This document shows, in pieces, positions 12,119 to 24,476 of a DNA stretch of 64,000 bases. The notes under the pieces are model-generated. The model ran no database searches. It saw only the letters and a program-made list of their open reading frames with translations, and was not told where the DNA came from. Made by a program: the position numbers and the translations under genes. Source of the stretch: Trifolium pratense (lineage: Eukaryota > Streptophyta > Magnoliopsida > Fabales > Fabaceae); assembly GCF_020283565.1 (NCBI RefSeq), contig NC_060064.1:7864266-7928265 (forward strand), read 5' to 3'. Position 1 is the first letter of the stretch; each line of letters begins with the position of its first letter.

Positions 12119-13225
12119 ATCATGCAAACTCCTCTCATTGCTTCTGTTTATGGAAAATGGAACGTGACGGTTTATATTCAGTGCTCAGTGCCTATAAAAA
12201 TTGTGTTAACTCTACAAGAATACAACACAGACATGGTATTGCAGGAAGTTGGAATTTGATATCGCGAGCAAAAATCCCACCGAAAGTGAAGAACCTTCCT
12301 TCTCTAGAGGATCGGTCGGAATATTTTACCAACGCGTGTGATACTTAACAGTCGCGGCGTGCAATGCCAGATAAATTGTGCAATGTGCAGCGAAGAGAAC
12401 GGAGACAGCAATCACGTGTTGTTCCGGTGTCTGAGAAGCACCCAATGCTGGCAGCAAGCAGGTATGTGGACGGACATGAGCGCATGTTTAAATGTTTTTT
12501 TGAAACGGGTGCATGTTTAAATGTTAACAACAGTATCACAGAAAATATGTTCTAAATCCTGGAGAGGCATGACAAAAATCAGCAAGAATTGTTCAGCATC
12601 ATGGTGTGGAGCATTTGGAACAACATCAGTGACTCGATCCAAACTGTGTGAAAGAGCTATTCGTTTAATTACCAGTTGGCGTAATGCTCAACGAGTTCAT
12701 GCGTTAGTAGATATGCCGCAACAGATACCTCATCAAACAAGATGGATGAAATCAATTATTGGAAGATACAAGTGTAATGTTGATGGGTCTTTCTCTTATC
12801 TTCATAGTAAGGTAGGGATTGGTATGTGCATCCGGGACGACCAAGGACATTTTGTGAGGGCCAAAACCGAATGGTTAGAGCCTATTCTTGATGTGGAAAT
12901 CGGCGAAGCCATGGGTTTATTGAGTGCACTCAAATGGATTGAAGAGCTGCATTTTTATGACACAGGTGTGGAAGTTGATTGCAAAAGAGTAGTAGGTGGC
13001 CTTTATAGCAAAAGAAATTTTAATTCTGACTTTGGTGTCATCTTAAGTGATTGTAAAGTCTTGTTAGCTACAAATCTTGTGAACTCCAATGTTAAGCTCA
13101 TTAGAAGACAAGCAAATGAAGTTGCCCATAGCTTTGCTCGGATGGTTACATCTTTAGCTAGTTTCCATAATTTTCTCGATATTCCAACATGTATTTACGA
13201 TATTATTATGAATGAAATGAGATAA
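12119..13225 (+). pseudogene. 3' end of a non-LTR retrotransposon (zf-RVT and RNase H)
   Basis: The 5' part (12119-12520) is the zinc-binding reverse-transcriptase-associated region, broken over at least two frames: KMERDGLYSVLSAYK and WNLISRAKIPPKVKN in one, then CAMCSEENGDSNHVLFRC in the next. From 12521 the frame is open for 234 codons with an RNase H domain: CNVDGSF (Asp), GEAMGLLSALKW (Glu), VEVDCKRVV (Asp) and RRQANEVAHSFAR. The reverse transcriptase body is absent. This matches the C-terminal end of plant L1-type elements left by 5' truncation. The RNase H ORF might look like a stand-alone protein in an automated annotation, but the upstream remnant argues for transposon origin. Confidence 0.8.
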
Positions 13226-14568
13226 GTCATTTGCCGTCAAAAAAACCAAATATACATTTTGGGGGGTTTATTTTGGTGCTTTCAAGTTTCAATTACTTAA
13301 ATGTCACAAATGCAAAGTGCATGATTCACACTAATATTATGCACATTGCATGTAAAAACGTTATAATACTTATGCGTGTTTAATGGAAAATGTAAGGGGG
13401 GTGGGGGGGGTTGGGAGGTTTATTGGACTCACTCCTAAATGTTTAAAGAAAGAAATACGTAATCTATACTGCATGGAATTAGTCTTGGTGAAAAGAAAAA
13501 CAGATCGATGAGCCTGTTCATATATTCATCTAGAAAATTATTCCCCAACAGTAGAAAAAAAATAGGGAAAGCATAAACAACTGCTTTTGGAATTTGGGTA
13601 GGCATCTCACAAGTGCTTTTGAAAAAGCATAAACATCTTCCTTGATTTCTGCAAGTATAGGCATGCCATACTTGGGTGCACTATTTAACATTTTCCATAT
13701 ATAGGGAAATTGGGCATACAGTGGCCTAAAAACCAGGTAACTCCAGTTTGGCATTGATCCTTATTAAGGCTGGTAACTGTCAATCTCATACAATTCATTC
13801 AGTATTGCTATTTGGAAGGAAACCAGAATTGTATGACTATGTATGCATGTTTCTATGGCCAAGTTCTGAATTAATATATGGTCAATTGCCCTGCCTCACA
13901 ATGGTCCTTTTGTCAGTCATTACCTTGTTCATAAAGAACCTACCTTGTCTTTTAGTAGTAATTCACAACTACTAACTCATAAGCTTATTAAATGAAACCA
14001 TATAAAAACCAGAAAATCATAAGAATGTTGTTTGCATTTACTAGTATTTTTTTAATGTAGAATCACATCAAATATAATCCAAATCAATATCAATGGGATT
14101 CAGGGATTGATTTGAAACAATAAGAGAAGAATGGGGACCCTTCAAAGAATGTTAGTTTTAATGGATAGCCCATGACCCTTAACATGCTGCCTTGGGGAAA
14201 CCACCCTCAAAAGATAGTTTTAGTAATTTCATTTCATTGATTTCAAGGCCAATAACTTCCCAATAATAGTCTACTTCATTTATCTATTCCAGAAACTGGA
14301 ATCATTTCACATACAGCTCTACTGGGAAGATTACAATTCATTAAACTGCAATCAAGATTCATTTGCACACATAATCCCTGATCTCTTTCATGTAAGCAAA
14401 CATCTATACATCAAACCCAGCAATCCCCGAAGCTATAGTTAAAGGAAAAATTTAGAAAAAAAAACTAAAAAGCCATTGAAATAACAAAACATAAGCATGT
14501 CAGCCACCAAACAGAGATCATCCAAGTTTTAACTTTGATTACTAAACATCAGTCTTACAGAACTAAAC
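13226..14568. other. Gene-free spacer
   Basis: I see no gene. There is a G-run (about 13396-13410) and general AT-rich sequence. Short open frames at 13530-13754 and 13748-13975 show no family features. Confidence 0.5.
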
Positions 14569-14745
14569 CAATGTTGTCAATGGAAAAACATGGTGGTGGA
14601 AGGCCAAAAGTTTACTATATAAACACACCATTGAGGCCTATGGTGCCTCCGTGGCGGGAGTCCCTATTCCCTTCACCAATTGCCCACGATGGTTGTCAAG
14701 TAATCCACCACTCCATTCCGCCATGGCCACCGTTTAACAACACCG
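14569..14745. mobile_element. Short hAT-like MITE with 8-bp target duplication
   Basis: The element is flanked by AACTAAAC at 14561-14568 and 14746-14753. Its ends are CAATGTTGTCAATGG and, inverted, CGGTGTTGTTAAACGG. Length is 177 bp. An 8-bp duplication and CA/CG-TGTTG termini suit hAT. Confidence 0.7.
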
Positions 14746-14755
14746 AACTAAACGC

Positions 14756-15007
14756 TGATCTTTTCAACAATTATTTCAACACTTTGAATGCCCACTTAGA
14801 TATATATCCCTAATTTTGATATCAAATTGATCTTTTCAATAATTATTTCAACACTTTGAATGCCCACTTAGATATATATCCCTAATTTTGATATCAAATT
14901 GAATTTTTTACCTCTAATTCAAACTCTGCCAAAGTAACTACATTTTTTATATCAACTAATCAAAGTGAATTTTTACCTCTAATTCAAACTCTGCCAAAGT
15001 AACTACA
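14756..15007. repeat. Two adjacent tandem duplications (72 bp and about 65 bp)
   Basis: A 72-bp unit beginning tgatcttttcaa is present at 14756-14827 and 14828-14899 with one mismatch near the start. Immediately after it a second pair repeats 'acctctaattcaaactctgc' and its continuation at about 14901-14942 and 14966-15007. Confidence 0.85.
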
Positions 15008-15689
15008 TGATGCAGAACTTATTTTATGAAATTTCTGCAAATTCATTATATGCATGCAGCAAAGACAGAGGCCTGACAGCAAAAAATGTCGGTAATCATG
15101 CAAAATACACATAAGTTAATTAAGCATGAATGAACTTCATGGAAACTTTACTCAAAGGAGAAAATAAATGCATAACTCACAGCAATTTAGCCAGCTCTTG
15201 CAGATTCATGTGCTTTTCCTTGTTCTTGTTGACAATATTCAATTCATGCCACTAATTGTACATACAAAATAGAATATAATAACACCAAATAAACAAAAAT
15301 GATATACGGCTACTTTTATCATCACAACATACTATAACTCCATGTTGCATGGAGAAAAATCATCAACATTCTTCATTTCTTAAACTTTGTAATTTGGGAC
15401 TACAGACTATCATCAGCATTCACCAACACATTGTGTGAGCTAATTTAATGATTCCACGAATAATATACATATGAAGTATTCTCATTCAGAATATACACAA
15501 GAAGCATTTTGGCCTTGAGGTGAACTACATTCAACACGTCTAATGGCAAGACAAAACTACAGAATTGTGGCGATGAGCAACAGTGACTGCAAAACTAGGA
15601 GATATAAACCTGTGAAACGTTGCAGCTGCTTGTGCATTCGCAATCAAAAACCCGGGTGATAAATCCGCCAATCCAACCACATCCAAGTA
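15008..15689. other. 3' flank of the membrane protein gene
   Basis: No separate gene is visible; the proximal part probably contains the 3' UTR of the minus-strand gene that stops at 15690. Confidence 0.4.
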
Positions 15690-17153
15690 TCATCTATGCC
15701 CATCGATTAAGCCCTCAATTTCCCTTTGCCCAAACCTCCTACCCTGTTGATTGGCATCCCTACTCTTAGCCACAAAGTAAAACACAAGCCAAGTAACCAT
15801 GAAGTAAACCTCCATGGTAGATTGAAACATCTTGGCAACAACTCTCCCGCAAATTCGAGACAAAGCCCACCTCATAAACGACCCACAAAGCACAGCTTCC
15901 AAACATTTAATCTGAATAGCTTGATTCAACATGGAAGACAACAAATAACAACCTTCCTTCACAATCTCCTTACTACCCCTCCTGAAATCCTCCAAAGCAA
16001 CCCAAAAATCCACAGAGAATATAAAAGTCACAAATGTATCCATAAGAAACCAAGTGAACAAAAACCCCGAAATCTCCTTCTCGAAACCCCTAACCCAAGG
16101 CGACATAACCGAAAAAGGCATCAATTTCAACCTAACAAATAGCTTGAAAAACGAAAACTGATCCTCAATTTCAGCAAAATACCATATTCCAACAAGCTGA
16201 GTAACTGCATCTCTCACAGCCCATCTTATCAAAACAACAGCAGAAATTCTCTTCAAACCTAATCTGAAACCATCCCAAACCACACCAGTAACAGAACTAA
16301 ACCTACCTACAAGATCATTAACAACCGAAACAATAACAACCCCTAATACACACGAATACGTAACAAGAAAAACCATAATCACCCATCCATAAGCCACTGA
16401 CAATGAACCTAAAAGAACAAAAAACGCCGCCGTATCACGCCGACTTATCTCCAATCCATTCACAAATAATTGAAAATCAACACTTGTCACCATCTCTTCT
16501 TTCCCATTCCCCAAATCCCTCTTCTCCTTCTTCTGTTCCTGTTCCCGTTCCTCTTTCTCCAAATTCTCATCTTTCTCGTATTTCTCGTCATCAACATCAT
16601 CCACCTCATCTTTTTCCACCTCAATTGAAGAATCCTCAGCTTTTTTCAACGTGATTCCAGAACGAACAATTTCAAAAACCCTAACTCCATTATCAGCAAC
16701 AAGATCCGAAAATCCAGAATCAATCGCAAAAGGTCCAATAGCAACAACGCTACCATTAACCGGAGCTTTGGAATTTGATCCAAAAAGTGTTCTCCCATCA
16801 TCATCATCACCGGAGAAAAAATCATCATCTAGGGTTCCGACGCGAGTCAGATGCAAAAAAGGTCTCCGACGACGTAAGGCGGCGGGAGAAGGATGATACT
16901 GAGGAGAACGTTGACGGTGTTGATGATTAACGTTACCGGCGAGGTCAAGACGAGAAAGAAGAGATTTAACGGCGGGATCACGGTCAACGAACGTGATGAA
17001 ACGTGAGGTACCGTTTTCAACGATGGTGCGAAAAGAGAAGATTAAGAGAGATAGGAAGAGAAATGTGAAGAGATTTGATGAGAATGATGAAGTTGCTTCT
17101 TTGAGAAGTTGTGCAGTAGAACGCACGTTCTGCAACCGTGATTGGTCGCTCAT
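15690..17153 (-). CDS. Plant multi-pass transmembrane protein, unknown function
   Basis: An uninterrupted 487-residue frame with a single exon. The N-terminus (MSDQSRLQNVRSTAQLLKEA) is followed by a hydrophobic segment at about residues 26-45. A long hydrophilic, acidic central region follows with a Glu/Lys-rich stretch around 170-215. A second membrane block is rich in Val/Leu at about 240-285 (FFVLLGSLSVAYGWVIMVFL), with further hydrophobic segments near 300-325, 365-390 and 445-465. I recognise the general class of plant 'transmembrane protein' of unknown function but cannot assign a named family. No signal for transposon origin. The start is the first ATG in frame; the antisense open frames in this interval are shadows. 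Good codon structure and length support a real gene. Confidence 0.75.
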   Translation of the reverse strand: MSDQSRLQNVRSTAQLLKEATSSFSSNLFTFLFLSLLIFSFRTIVENGTSRFITFVDRDPAVKSLLSRLDLAGNVNHQHRQRSPQYHPSPAALRRRRPFLHLTRVGTLDDDFFSGDDDDGRTLFGSNSKAPVNGSVVAIGPFAIDSGFSDLVADNGVRVFEIVRSGITLKKAEDSSIEVEKDEVDDVDDEKYEKDENLEKEEREQEQKKEKRDLGNGKEEMVTSVDFQLFVNGLEISRRDTAAFFVLLGSLSVAYGWVIMVFLVTYSCVLGVVIVSVVNDLVGRFSSVTGVVWDGFRLGLKRISAVVLIRWAVRDAVTQLVGIWYFAEIEDQFSFFKLFVRLKLMPFSVMSPWVRGFEKEISGFLFTWFLMDTFVTFIFSVDFWVALEDFRRGSKEIVKEGCYLLSSMLNQAIQIKCLEAVLCGSFMRWALSRICGRVVAKMFQSTMEVYFMVTWLVFYFVAKSRDANQQGRRFGQREIEGLIDGHR

Positions 17154-17680
17154 GGCGCTTTTGATTATTCCGATTTGCGTTTTGAGATTATCGCGTTTGA
17201 GTTTGAGATTATCGCGTTCGGGATGATGGTGGATATTACTGGTGGGTTATGTTTCACGCGCTTCAGTTAGATCGTGATTTCAACGCGAGATAATGAAATT
17301 GAAAGAGAAATGAGATTGGGGTTTGTACTTGGTGGTGTGGTGAGGTTAGCTGGGTGGAGATTCGGAAGAAAATGCAATGCAATTTTTTTACTTTTTATTT
17401 TTCCATAATCTTAAAATAACTGATTACTACCTAGTAATTATTAGTATTCTTTTTTGGTTCAGTGATTAATTAATAAGCAATAAAATGTTTCTTAATTTAA
17501 TTTGTTTTTTTTTTATTTCTTTAAAAAAATGTTTCAAACAGTTTTTAATTTGGTCAATTAATTGAAGACACTTTGATGTGAACGGCTAACGAAGACAAAA
17601 AGGATGGCTGGATCAATCAATTACTTTCATTAACTGTTTAATTAATTTTTCAGTCCAATTCTTTGGTCGGAAATTGTCTT
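17154..17680. promoter_or_regulatory. 5' flank and likely promoter of the membrane protein gene
   Basis: The leader next to the ATG contains a repeated 'tttgagattatcgcgtt' motif (about 17180-17219, twice). I see no convincing TATA box, as in many broadly expressed plant genes. Beyond 17380 the DNA is AT-rich without features. Confidence 0.35.
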
Positions 17681-17684
17681 TAAT

Positions 17685-17862
17685 TTAACCAAGTCATCGG
17701 GCTCAAGTGGTTAATGAGTTTCATAAAAAAAAGACGGATTTCGGGAAAATCTGAGTTCGATTCCTGAGTGGAACAATTTTTTGGCCAGATTTTACTTACC
17801 TCGCGGGCAAACTCTGGACTACTAAAATCTCTTTCTCCTAGGAACCAGAAGTTATAAAAAAA
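17685..17862 (+). repeat. tRNA-related SINE-like repeat (family 4)
   Basis: The head 'ggctcaagtggttaatgag' resembles a box A and 'gagttcgattcc' a box B; the copy ends in an A run near 17855. A related but diverged head occurs at 23558-23650. Confidence 0.5.
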
Positions 17863-18289
17863 AATTGTCTTTAATTTTTTTTTCTTCATAAATTGGATAT
17901 CCTTGTGGGATTAATTTCTTCCTCTCCAATTTTTTTGTTCTCGCTCCTAGGTTTACCTTGTTTACGTGTCGATCTCATGGCAGCAAGAACAAAAACAAAG
18001 CTCGAAACTTGTGGGATTCAAATTGATGGTAAACTCTCTTTAAGAGTTTTATCTGAAAATTAAATCAATGTAGTTTACATCGGTTCAAATATTTTTAACT
18101 GAAAATCAATCCAAACTGAATTATTACACCCCTAAACATCAATACCATTGAAGTAAAACTCTGCACACGTTCTAGACAACGGGCCTCAAACATGCAATCT
18201 TAGATTGATATTACACTAGGGTAAGGTGGGTAGTACAATTTGTTTGATTTAAAGGGTTAAAGGAGTTAAAGGTTCAATATTCTTTTTTT

Positions 18290-18730
18290 AAAAAACAAAA
18301 GGTGGTGTAGCTAGGGTGCTACAACCACAAAACTTCATTGATAAAGAAAGAAAAATACAAAAGATTAAGAGGGGGGGTCGAACCAAACCCTCTTAGTAAG
18401 ATTTGAACCTAAAGTTTGGTATTCCAAGTTTGTTCCTATTCAGGCTATTAACTATACAACTAGGAGGTTCCCAAAAAAACAAGGCATTATCAGTGTTAAG
18501 ACCCAGATTTGCAAGGCTATCAGCAATAACATTCCCTTCCAACTTAAATTCATTCTTCTAGCCAATAACTTACAATTCTGCCATCTGTTTCTTATCATCC
18601 AAGGCAAAACTGCAAGGTTGGAATCTGTTTCAATCCAAAGATTCAACCAATTGTGAATAATAGCAGTTTCAATGGTCTTCATCACACCACAAAGTTCAGC
18701 TACAAAAATACTAACACTAACAATATTCAA
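18290..18730 (-). pseudogene. LINE RNase H fragment with 3' tail
   Basis: On the minus strand the segment FVAELCGVMKTIETAI, NWLNLWIETDSNLAV and IRNRWQNC is the middle of a plant non-LTR RNase H (Glu in AELCG, Asp in ETDSN). The frame then shifts and continues as EGNVIADSLANLGL, the C-terminal helix. The non-coding remainder toward 18290 fits the LINE 3' tail. It is truncated and frameshifted. Confidence 0.7.
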
Positions 18731-20400
18731 GTTATGACGAAGGTGAAAAATACTAACACTAACAATTACTATTAAATTTAGTCGATTAAAAAAAAACTGA
18801 TATTACACTAAAAAAATATTGTCTCTTTTAGTCTTAACCAAATAAGATGTTGGATTTTAGGTCAGATGTTGGTAAGTCCTCAGTTGTCAATGTCATTTTA
18901 GGGATTGTCACAACAATTTTGTAGAGGATTGTTATGTAAGCTTAAAGTCCACAATGTTTTTCTAACCTAAGGGTGAAGTGGGTAGTTCAACTCTATAAGT
19001 AGTGTGTTGCTTTTGAGTTACCACTATTTATTTATGTAATTTATGAGACTTTTTTTTAACAGCAAATATATTATTAATAATAATCAGATCTCCGTACAAG
19101 ACGAACAGAGACTCGTAAAGGATGAACTACGAAACATAGGTGTTGTATATATGCGAAACACCAATGAAAATACCAAAACATATATCACCTAATAGATGTC
19201 TACTTCTAATCTCATTCTTAGAAGAACATCCCACAGCTTCCAGACCACCAGATAAAACATCAACCGACCCATAGAGATGCCCCTAGACACTAACTTCCGA
19301 TCTCGAATCAAAAGTGATCGGCCCGTCAAAATCCAAAAAACAGCTCCCTGAATCAGAAGTTGGTGGTGCACTATTAGAAAGAGAACCTAGGCAGATAAGT
19401 CTCAGCTCGTAGACAACCTCCAAACAGTCAACATCGACGCAGTATAGATCAACTAAATACAAAGAAACCTACAAATCTCAACAGATTTGGAAACCATCAA
19501 AGACTCAAAAAGAATCCTGTACATCTCAACAGATTTGAAAATTGTCAAAGAAGACATCAACAAAACTATCAAAGAGGAAGCGAAATTGGGTCGAAGCAGG
19601 GTTCAGCAGCCATGAAATCCATGGCAAGGTAGTGTCTGTTGTTGGTGAGCTTTTGGAGAAAATCATCGGACCACCCACCACATCGTCATTGTATACAGTC
19701 AAGAGAGTCGATAATAGAAAGGGTTACATATACCCATGTCGCTCCCCACACCAAACACACTCTTGGTGCATATGTTTAGTTGATAATTGTGATGATATTG
19801 AACTCAAACAACGAGATTAAAGAGATATAAAACACACGAGTCAAAAGTGTTTGAATTACTGTATTTCATGGTAGAGGCAACATGTGAAGGCGTAATGGAC
19901 CATGGTGCAATGATATATAAGAATAAGAATGGTGTGTTGTAAAAGTGATTTTACAAATGGTGATGCAAAATTGCAGCCAATGGATCTAGATGGTATAAGA
20001 TTAATGAGATTAACGAGGGCTGCTTCTATTCCAACTAATTTTAGTGAGATAATATTTTTCTTTTAAACGGAGTTTTTGTGATTTGGAATAGTTAGGACAC
20101 ATGTATTTTTCACTAGAGAACAATACCACCAACCTATAGTATTACACTTAATTTTCTCCGTAAAAAAAAACACATTGTTTTATTTTAAAGAAAATATTTT
20201 TTCCGGATTATCGGATCCTCAGCTAGAAACAAAGCATACGATAGATATGCCTTGATTATAGGTGATTACCACTCGACGGGGATACATGTACAATATGACA
20301 CCATCGACCTGTCATTAGACAACACTTGTCACAATTACAGGATATAGAAGAATGTTTTAGGTTCTTGCAACCTTAATTCATCCCTTATATATATGTCTGT
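18731..20400. other. Repeat-derived spacer, unclassified
   Basis: No gene. The block 19060-19830 is less AT-rich than its surroundings, with many in-frame stops on both strands and two similar words ('aatctcaacagatttg' near 19472 and 'catctcaacagatttga' near 19521). It may be an old retroelement remnant, but I cannot classify it. Confidence 0.4.
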
Positions 20401-20900
20401 CAAAAGGTTGGGCACACTTTTAGTGTGCGAAAATGAAAGTTTTGTCACAACAGGACCCTAAGGCCCAACAATCATTAATGAGCCCACGTAACCTTCAAAT
20501 GTATTTACCCCCTTTCACCCTCGAACCATATATAAAGCATCCAACCCGATCACTCCTCCTCCTAAACACAGCGCCGCACCAAATCACAACCCTAATCTTG
20601 CTCCCAATTTTTCATCAACCGTCGTGTTCTTGCCGCACAACCTATCACCATTTTCATCTCCAACCACACAACCAAAACCTCGGCCAGATCTTTGATTGGG
20701 TAGTGTCAAGATTGAATTTGTATGAAAGAGACAAAAGAGGCTTCCAAAGATATAAGTTGTTACAACTCGTGTGTCTTATGACACGTGCTAGAACGATCCA
20801 TCCCTGCAACGAATTGACACTTTTGAAGATTCTAAATAGATTTCTCCACCACTTTTATCACAGGTATGCTATTTTTCTTAAACCATTATTGATTACGAGT
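20401..20900 (+). other. Orphan promoter-like segment
   Basis: The segment holds 'aaggcccaacaa', a TATA box (atatataaag near 20528-20537) and a CT/AC-rich leader with 'caaccctaatc', the usual architecture of promoters of translation-related plant genes. What follows is not a recognisable coding exon; the longest frame (20433-20903) starts upstream of the TATA box and has no family features. Confidence 0.3.
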
Positions 20901-22110
20901 TAATCACACCTTATAATTAGCTATATAAGTAATGTAGTCTAGTTTTAAATTGTACATTTTGACGTCGAGATATGTTTTCACGCTTAGGACAAATGAGCGA
21001 ACTAGAAGCCCTGCCATTTTTCTTCGTTTTCTTCATGAAATCAAAGTGCAAATGAAGAATAATAAATTGTCAATTGAAATAGCAAAACGAATAATTAAAT
21101 ACGGTTCCCATATTTTATTTATCCGTCTCTACAACTAGGAAATTGTAATACCCTCGGGCGGAGCCATGTCACGATCCTCGCTCGGAGGATGTAATTGTGT
21201 TAATGGAGTTAATGTTACTCACTTTTTTGTGTGCTGGTTATTGCCCCCGTCGAACCTAGGAATTCTCCATGGTGCTTCACTAATAAAATAAAGAAATTGT
21301 AAATTTTTGAAGTCTTATGCCAAATATTCATTCCTAAGAAGCAAATGAACAACTTCCAAAAATAAATTCTTTAACTAATTCATTTATTAGAACATTGATT
21401 ACATTTGTTGTAAAAGAAAGCTATTGAGTATTGATGCACATTGTGAGGAACACTTCATATATACAATGGGGGCAATCCTCTTTACATGAAATATTTTCAA
21501 TTAATGGTGAAGATTGCCTTCAAATCTTTATAATCATTGCTCTTTGTTGCATAAAGTTTCGAAGAGCAAGATCACCATGTTTGCTTTTTTTATGCCAACC
21601 AACATTATGCACATTTTTTACTCTGTAAAATTACATATATAATTGCTTACTTGAGCTTTTCAATACTAATGGATATTTGCTAATGTTAGGCTTCCGGCCA
21701 ATATCTAATTCTTTTTTTTTATCCTTCCGATTTCTAGAGAAAAGATTACTAATAATTTCGCATTCTATTGTAGGGTAAGTAAAATTTACTAGTTAATAAT
21801 TATTTTATCCAATTAAATTTGGGTTTTTCGAACGATGTGTGATTTTATAGAGTTCATTATCCACCCGAGCTCAAGTTAAGTTAGTCATTAGCTAATTACA
21901 AGTCATGTTTGGGATAGTACGGTTTATAATATGAAAGTTCATCGGTTTCATGAAATTTGATGCACTAGTCGTTATTAGGTTAATCGGGTCTATTTGTTAC
22001 AGATTAAAAAAAAATAGTAATTTTGATATTCAATAATTCAGAGATTAGTTTTTAGAGATTTTATAGAAACGTAACATTTACTTTGTGTTTGTTTATCGTA
22101 ATAAAAATCA
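20901..22110. other. Gene-free AT-rich spacer
   Basis: Nothing recognisable as a gene or complete element; 21140-21250 is a slightly GC-rich island ('ctcgggcggagcc') without coding features. Confidence 0.45.
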
Positions 22111-22111
22111 C

Positions 22112-22215
22112 TTTTTTTTTTACTTTCACCACCAGTTTAATCTGGTTCGGGGGCCAGCCTCTGACATCAAGTGGTTTCAGCCTCTCCCGATCGCAGTTGC
22201 GGAGGATCGAAAAAT
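22112..22215 (-). repeat. tRNA-derived SINE (family 2), truncated
   Basis: Shares the 'accagtttaatctggttcgg' to 'gatcgcagttgcggaggatcg' body with copies at 26089 and 47545. The tRNA-like head is missing here; the T run at the left is the A tail of the minus-strand copy. Confidence 0.6.
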
Positions 22216-23130
22216 CTTTTTTTTTTAATAAAACAATTTTTGGATTTTTTTGTTACAATTTTTAGTTTGTTTGAAAACAATATTTAAAAGTGATATTTTA
22301 ATTATAAAATAACCTTCATCTTTTAGCACTTTTTTTTCCTCCTCTAAAAAATTACTTTGAGAAGCTACTCTTAGCATTTCTCATTTGAAGCTCTTTTATG
22401 ATTTTTTTTAGATTCTGATTTTATTTTTTTTAAATCTATAACAAATAAATGTAGTATTTTTAAAAGTGATTTTTTTTTTCCTTAAAAAAGCGGTAACGTA
22501 CAACTTCTAAATAAGTGATGTATTTGATATATTTATATTATAAATCGAATGCATTAATTATTCATTAAACCTACATTTTTTTTTGTTTATAATAATGATC
22601 AGAGATTGTAAGATTGTAGAATTACATAATCGAGTTATGAATGTTGGAACATTTTAACTTGAGAAAAGCATTGACCGTACTTTTTAATGAACACGATTGT
22701 CTTGGGATCCTTAAGGTCTCAGGTCCGATTCTTAAAAAACAAAATCAAATCACATTAAATAGATATTTCATATTTGTTGAGATATTTTGGCAACCAACCT
22801 AAAATTGTGTTTGTCAAAAACAAAAAAACCCTAAAAAAGTTGCTTAAAAAAAGGCTAAAAAAGTGGTATCATGATGTGATTTAATTGAATGAATAAAGAA
22901 AGATTTAATCATAAGTGTATGCAAAGATTTGTATCCTTTCCAATTTTTTTCTCTTCTAATTTTTTTTTTAATCTAAGGGTTGGTAAATTACAAAAAATAA
23001 AAATGAGAAAAAATCAACCCTTGAATTAAGAAAAATGAGAGAAAATATGAGGGAAAATTGGAGATGATCCAAACTCAATTTTCATCATACATAGTTATAT
23101 GGTTCTCAATAGATCAAACATACCACACAC
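22216..23130. other. Gene-free AT-rich spacer
   Basis: Long T and A runs and no gene. A weak SINE-like patch with 'ggtctcaggtccgattct' is near 22660-22740. Confidence 0.4.
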
Positions 23131-23133
23131 AAG

Positions 23134-23352
23134 TTCTCTTCTCTAGCCTAAAGAACTTTTAAGAGGTAAAGAATCTCGGTCGTCAAGAAAGAATGACAAA
23201 CATCATTTGTCACCCGTCTCACTTTTTATGTTTCAGGATTACTAATTTCTCTTCTCTGGCCTAAAGAGCATTTAAGAGGTAAAGAGTCTCGGTCGTTCAA
23301 GAAAGAGTGGCAAACATCATTCGTCACCCATCTCACTTTTTATGTTTCAGTA
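23134..23352. repeat. 113-bp tandem duplication
   Basis: The unit starting ttctcttctctagcc at 23134 is repeated from 23247 (ttctcttctctggcc), both ending 'actttttatgtttcag'. A handful of substitutions separate the copies. Confidence 0.85.
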
Positions 23353-23811
23353 TTATCCCGGAGAGTATTAGCTAGCGATTGATCCAAGTATCAGGTATTT
23401 TTAACATTCTTTTTATATATATATATAACATCTTTGATAAGTCAACCAACATGTTGTATATTCTATATGTGCTTATTTGACTTGGTATAAGACTGTCGTA
23501 TATTTTATATGTGCTTATTTGACGCGGTATAAGAACAAATCTTCATGTAATTAACCAAATGATTGAGTTCAAATGGTTAACGGGCTCCACTCAAGGACGA
23601 ATCGTTTGAGAGAATTGAGTTCAAATTCTGGTCAAACTCACATTATCTTGAACGATTTGTACGAACTTATTGAATACTTGAGCTCAATTACTTAGTTAAC
23701 AACGTTTTATTTATTAGGATTGATTATAATTATAATATATGCATAACCCTAATTCATTTTATGAAATAAGCATGAACCCTAATTAAAAGTGGGAATATAT
23801 ATAATTTTTTT

Positions 23812-23935
23812 TTTCAAGTAGTCTAGTGGCTAGAAAATTCACCTTAAAGGTGAATAAGTGGAGTGTCTCGAGTTCGAACCGGGCTCTGTAGATATAGTGT
23901 TATGTCCCTACTAACTGAGCTAAGCTCACGGAAAC
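23812..23935 (-). repeat. tRNA-derived SINE (family 1)
   Basis: Minus-strand head 'gtgagcttagctcagttagtaggg' is strikingly tRNA-like and is followed by a box B 'ggttcgaactcg'. The body 'cacttattcacctttaaggtg' and tail 'ctagccactagactacttg' lead into an A run. Confidence 0.8.
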
Positions 23936-24476
23936 TAAAAGTGAGAATTTTTAATATTGGTGCAAATGATATCTTGAATGATCCTTTGTGTACCGGATGA
24001 TTTTTTTGTGTACGAGATGATTTAAGCAACGCTAATTCCATTTCTTTTGAATCATTATTATTGGATTGGATTTTCAATTTTACTTGGTTATTTATTGTTA
24101 GTTTGGCTTTGGCTTTACATATAATCGCATATGATTTTAATTCCTCGATGGGTTCATATGTATTTTTGCGAAGACATGTTTGTGTATGGTTTGAATCGAA
24201 AGGAATTGTTAATTTTAAGAATATTGATCGAAAGTAATGGTCATTAGAGGTGTGGTTGAAAGTGATGGTTGTTGGAGGCGGCGGTGGATAACGGGTGCCT
24301 ACGAATGTGGGTTTTACACTATCTAAACTCACACCCGAAATTATCATCTGAACCAAAATCTAAAGGTTGTTCGGGTGGTAAAATAAAACCAACATCCACA
24401 CCTATTGGGTTCAGGTTTTTCTCCACCCAAACCAGCGGCGCATTTTGTACTACTTTGCAAATTTAAGCAAAATAAG

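Noticed and set aside
12157..12555. Separate small proteins in three frames
   Set aside because: They are pieces of one frameshifted zinc-binding RT-associated domain of a LINE.
15726..17226. Several open frames on the plus strand opposite the 487-residue membrane protein
   Set aside because: They are antisense shadows with low-complexity Pro/His/Ser-rich translations; the minus-strand frame is one uninterrupted protein with membrane segments.
20433..20903. 156-codon frame
   Set aside because: It begins upstream of a TATA box, has a Pro/His/Thr-rich translation typical of leader sequence, and has no domain.
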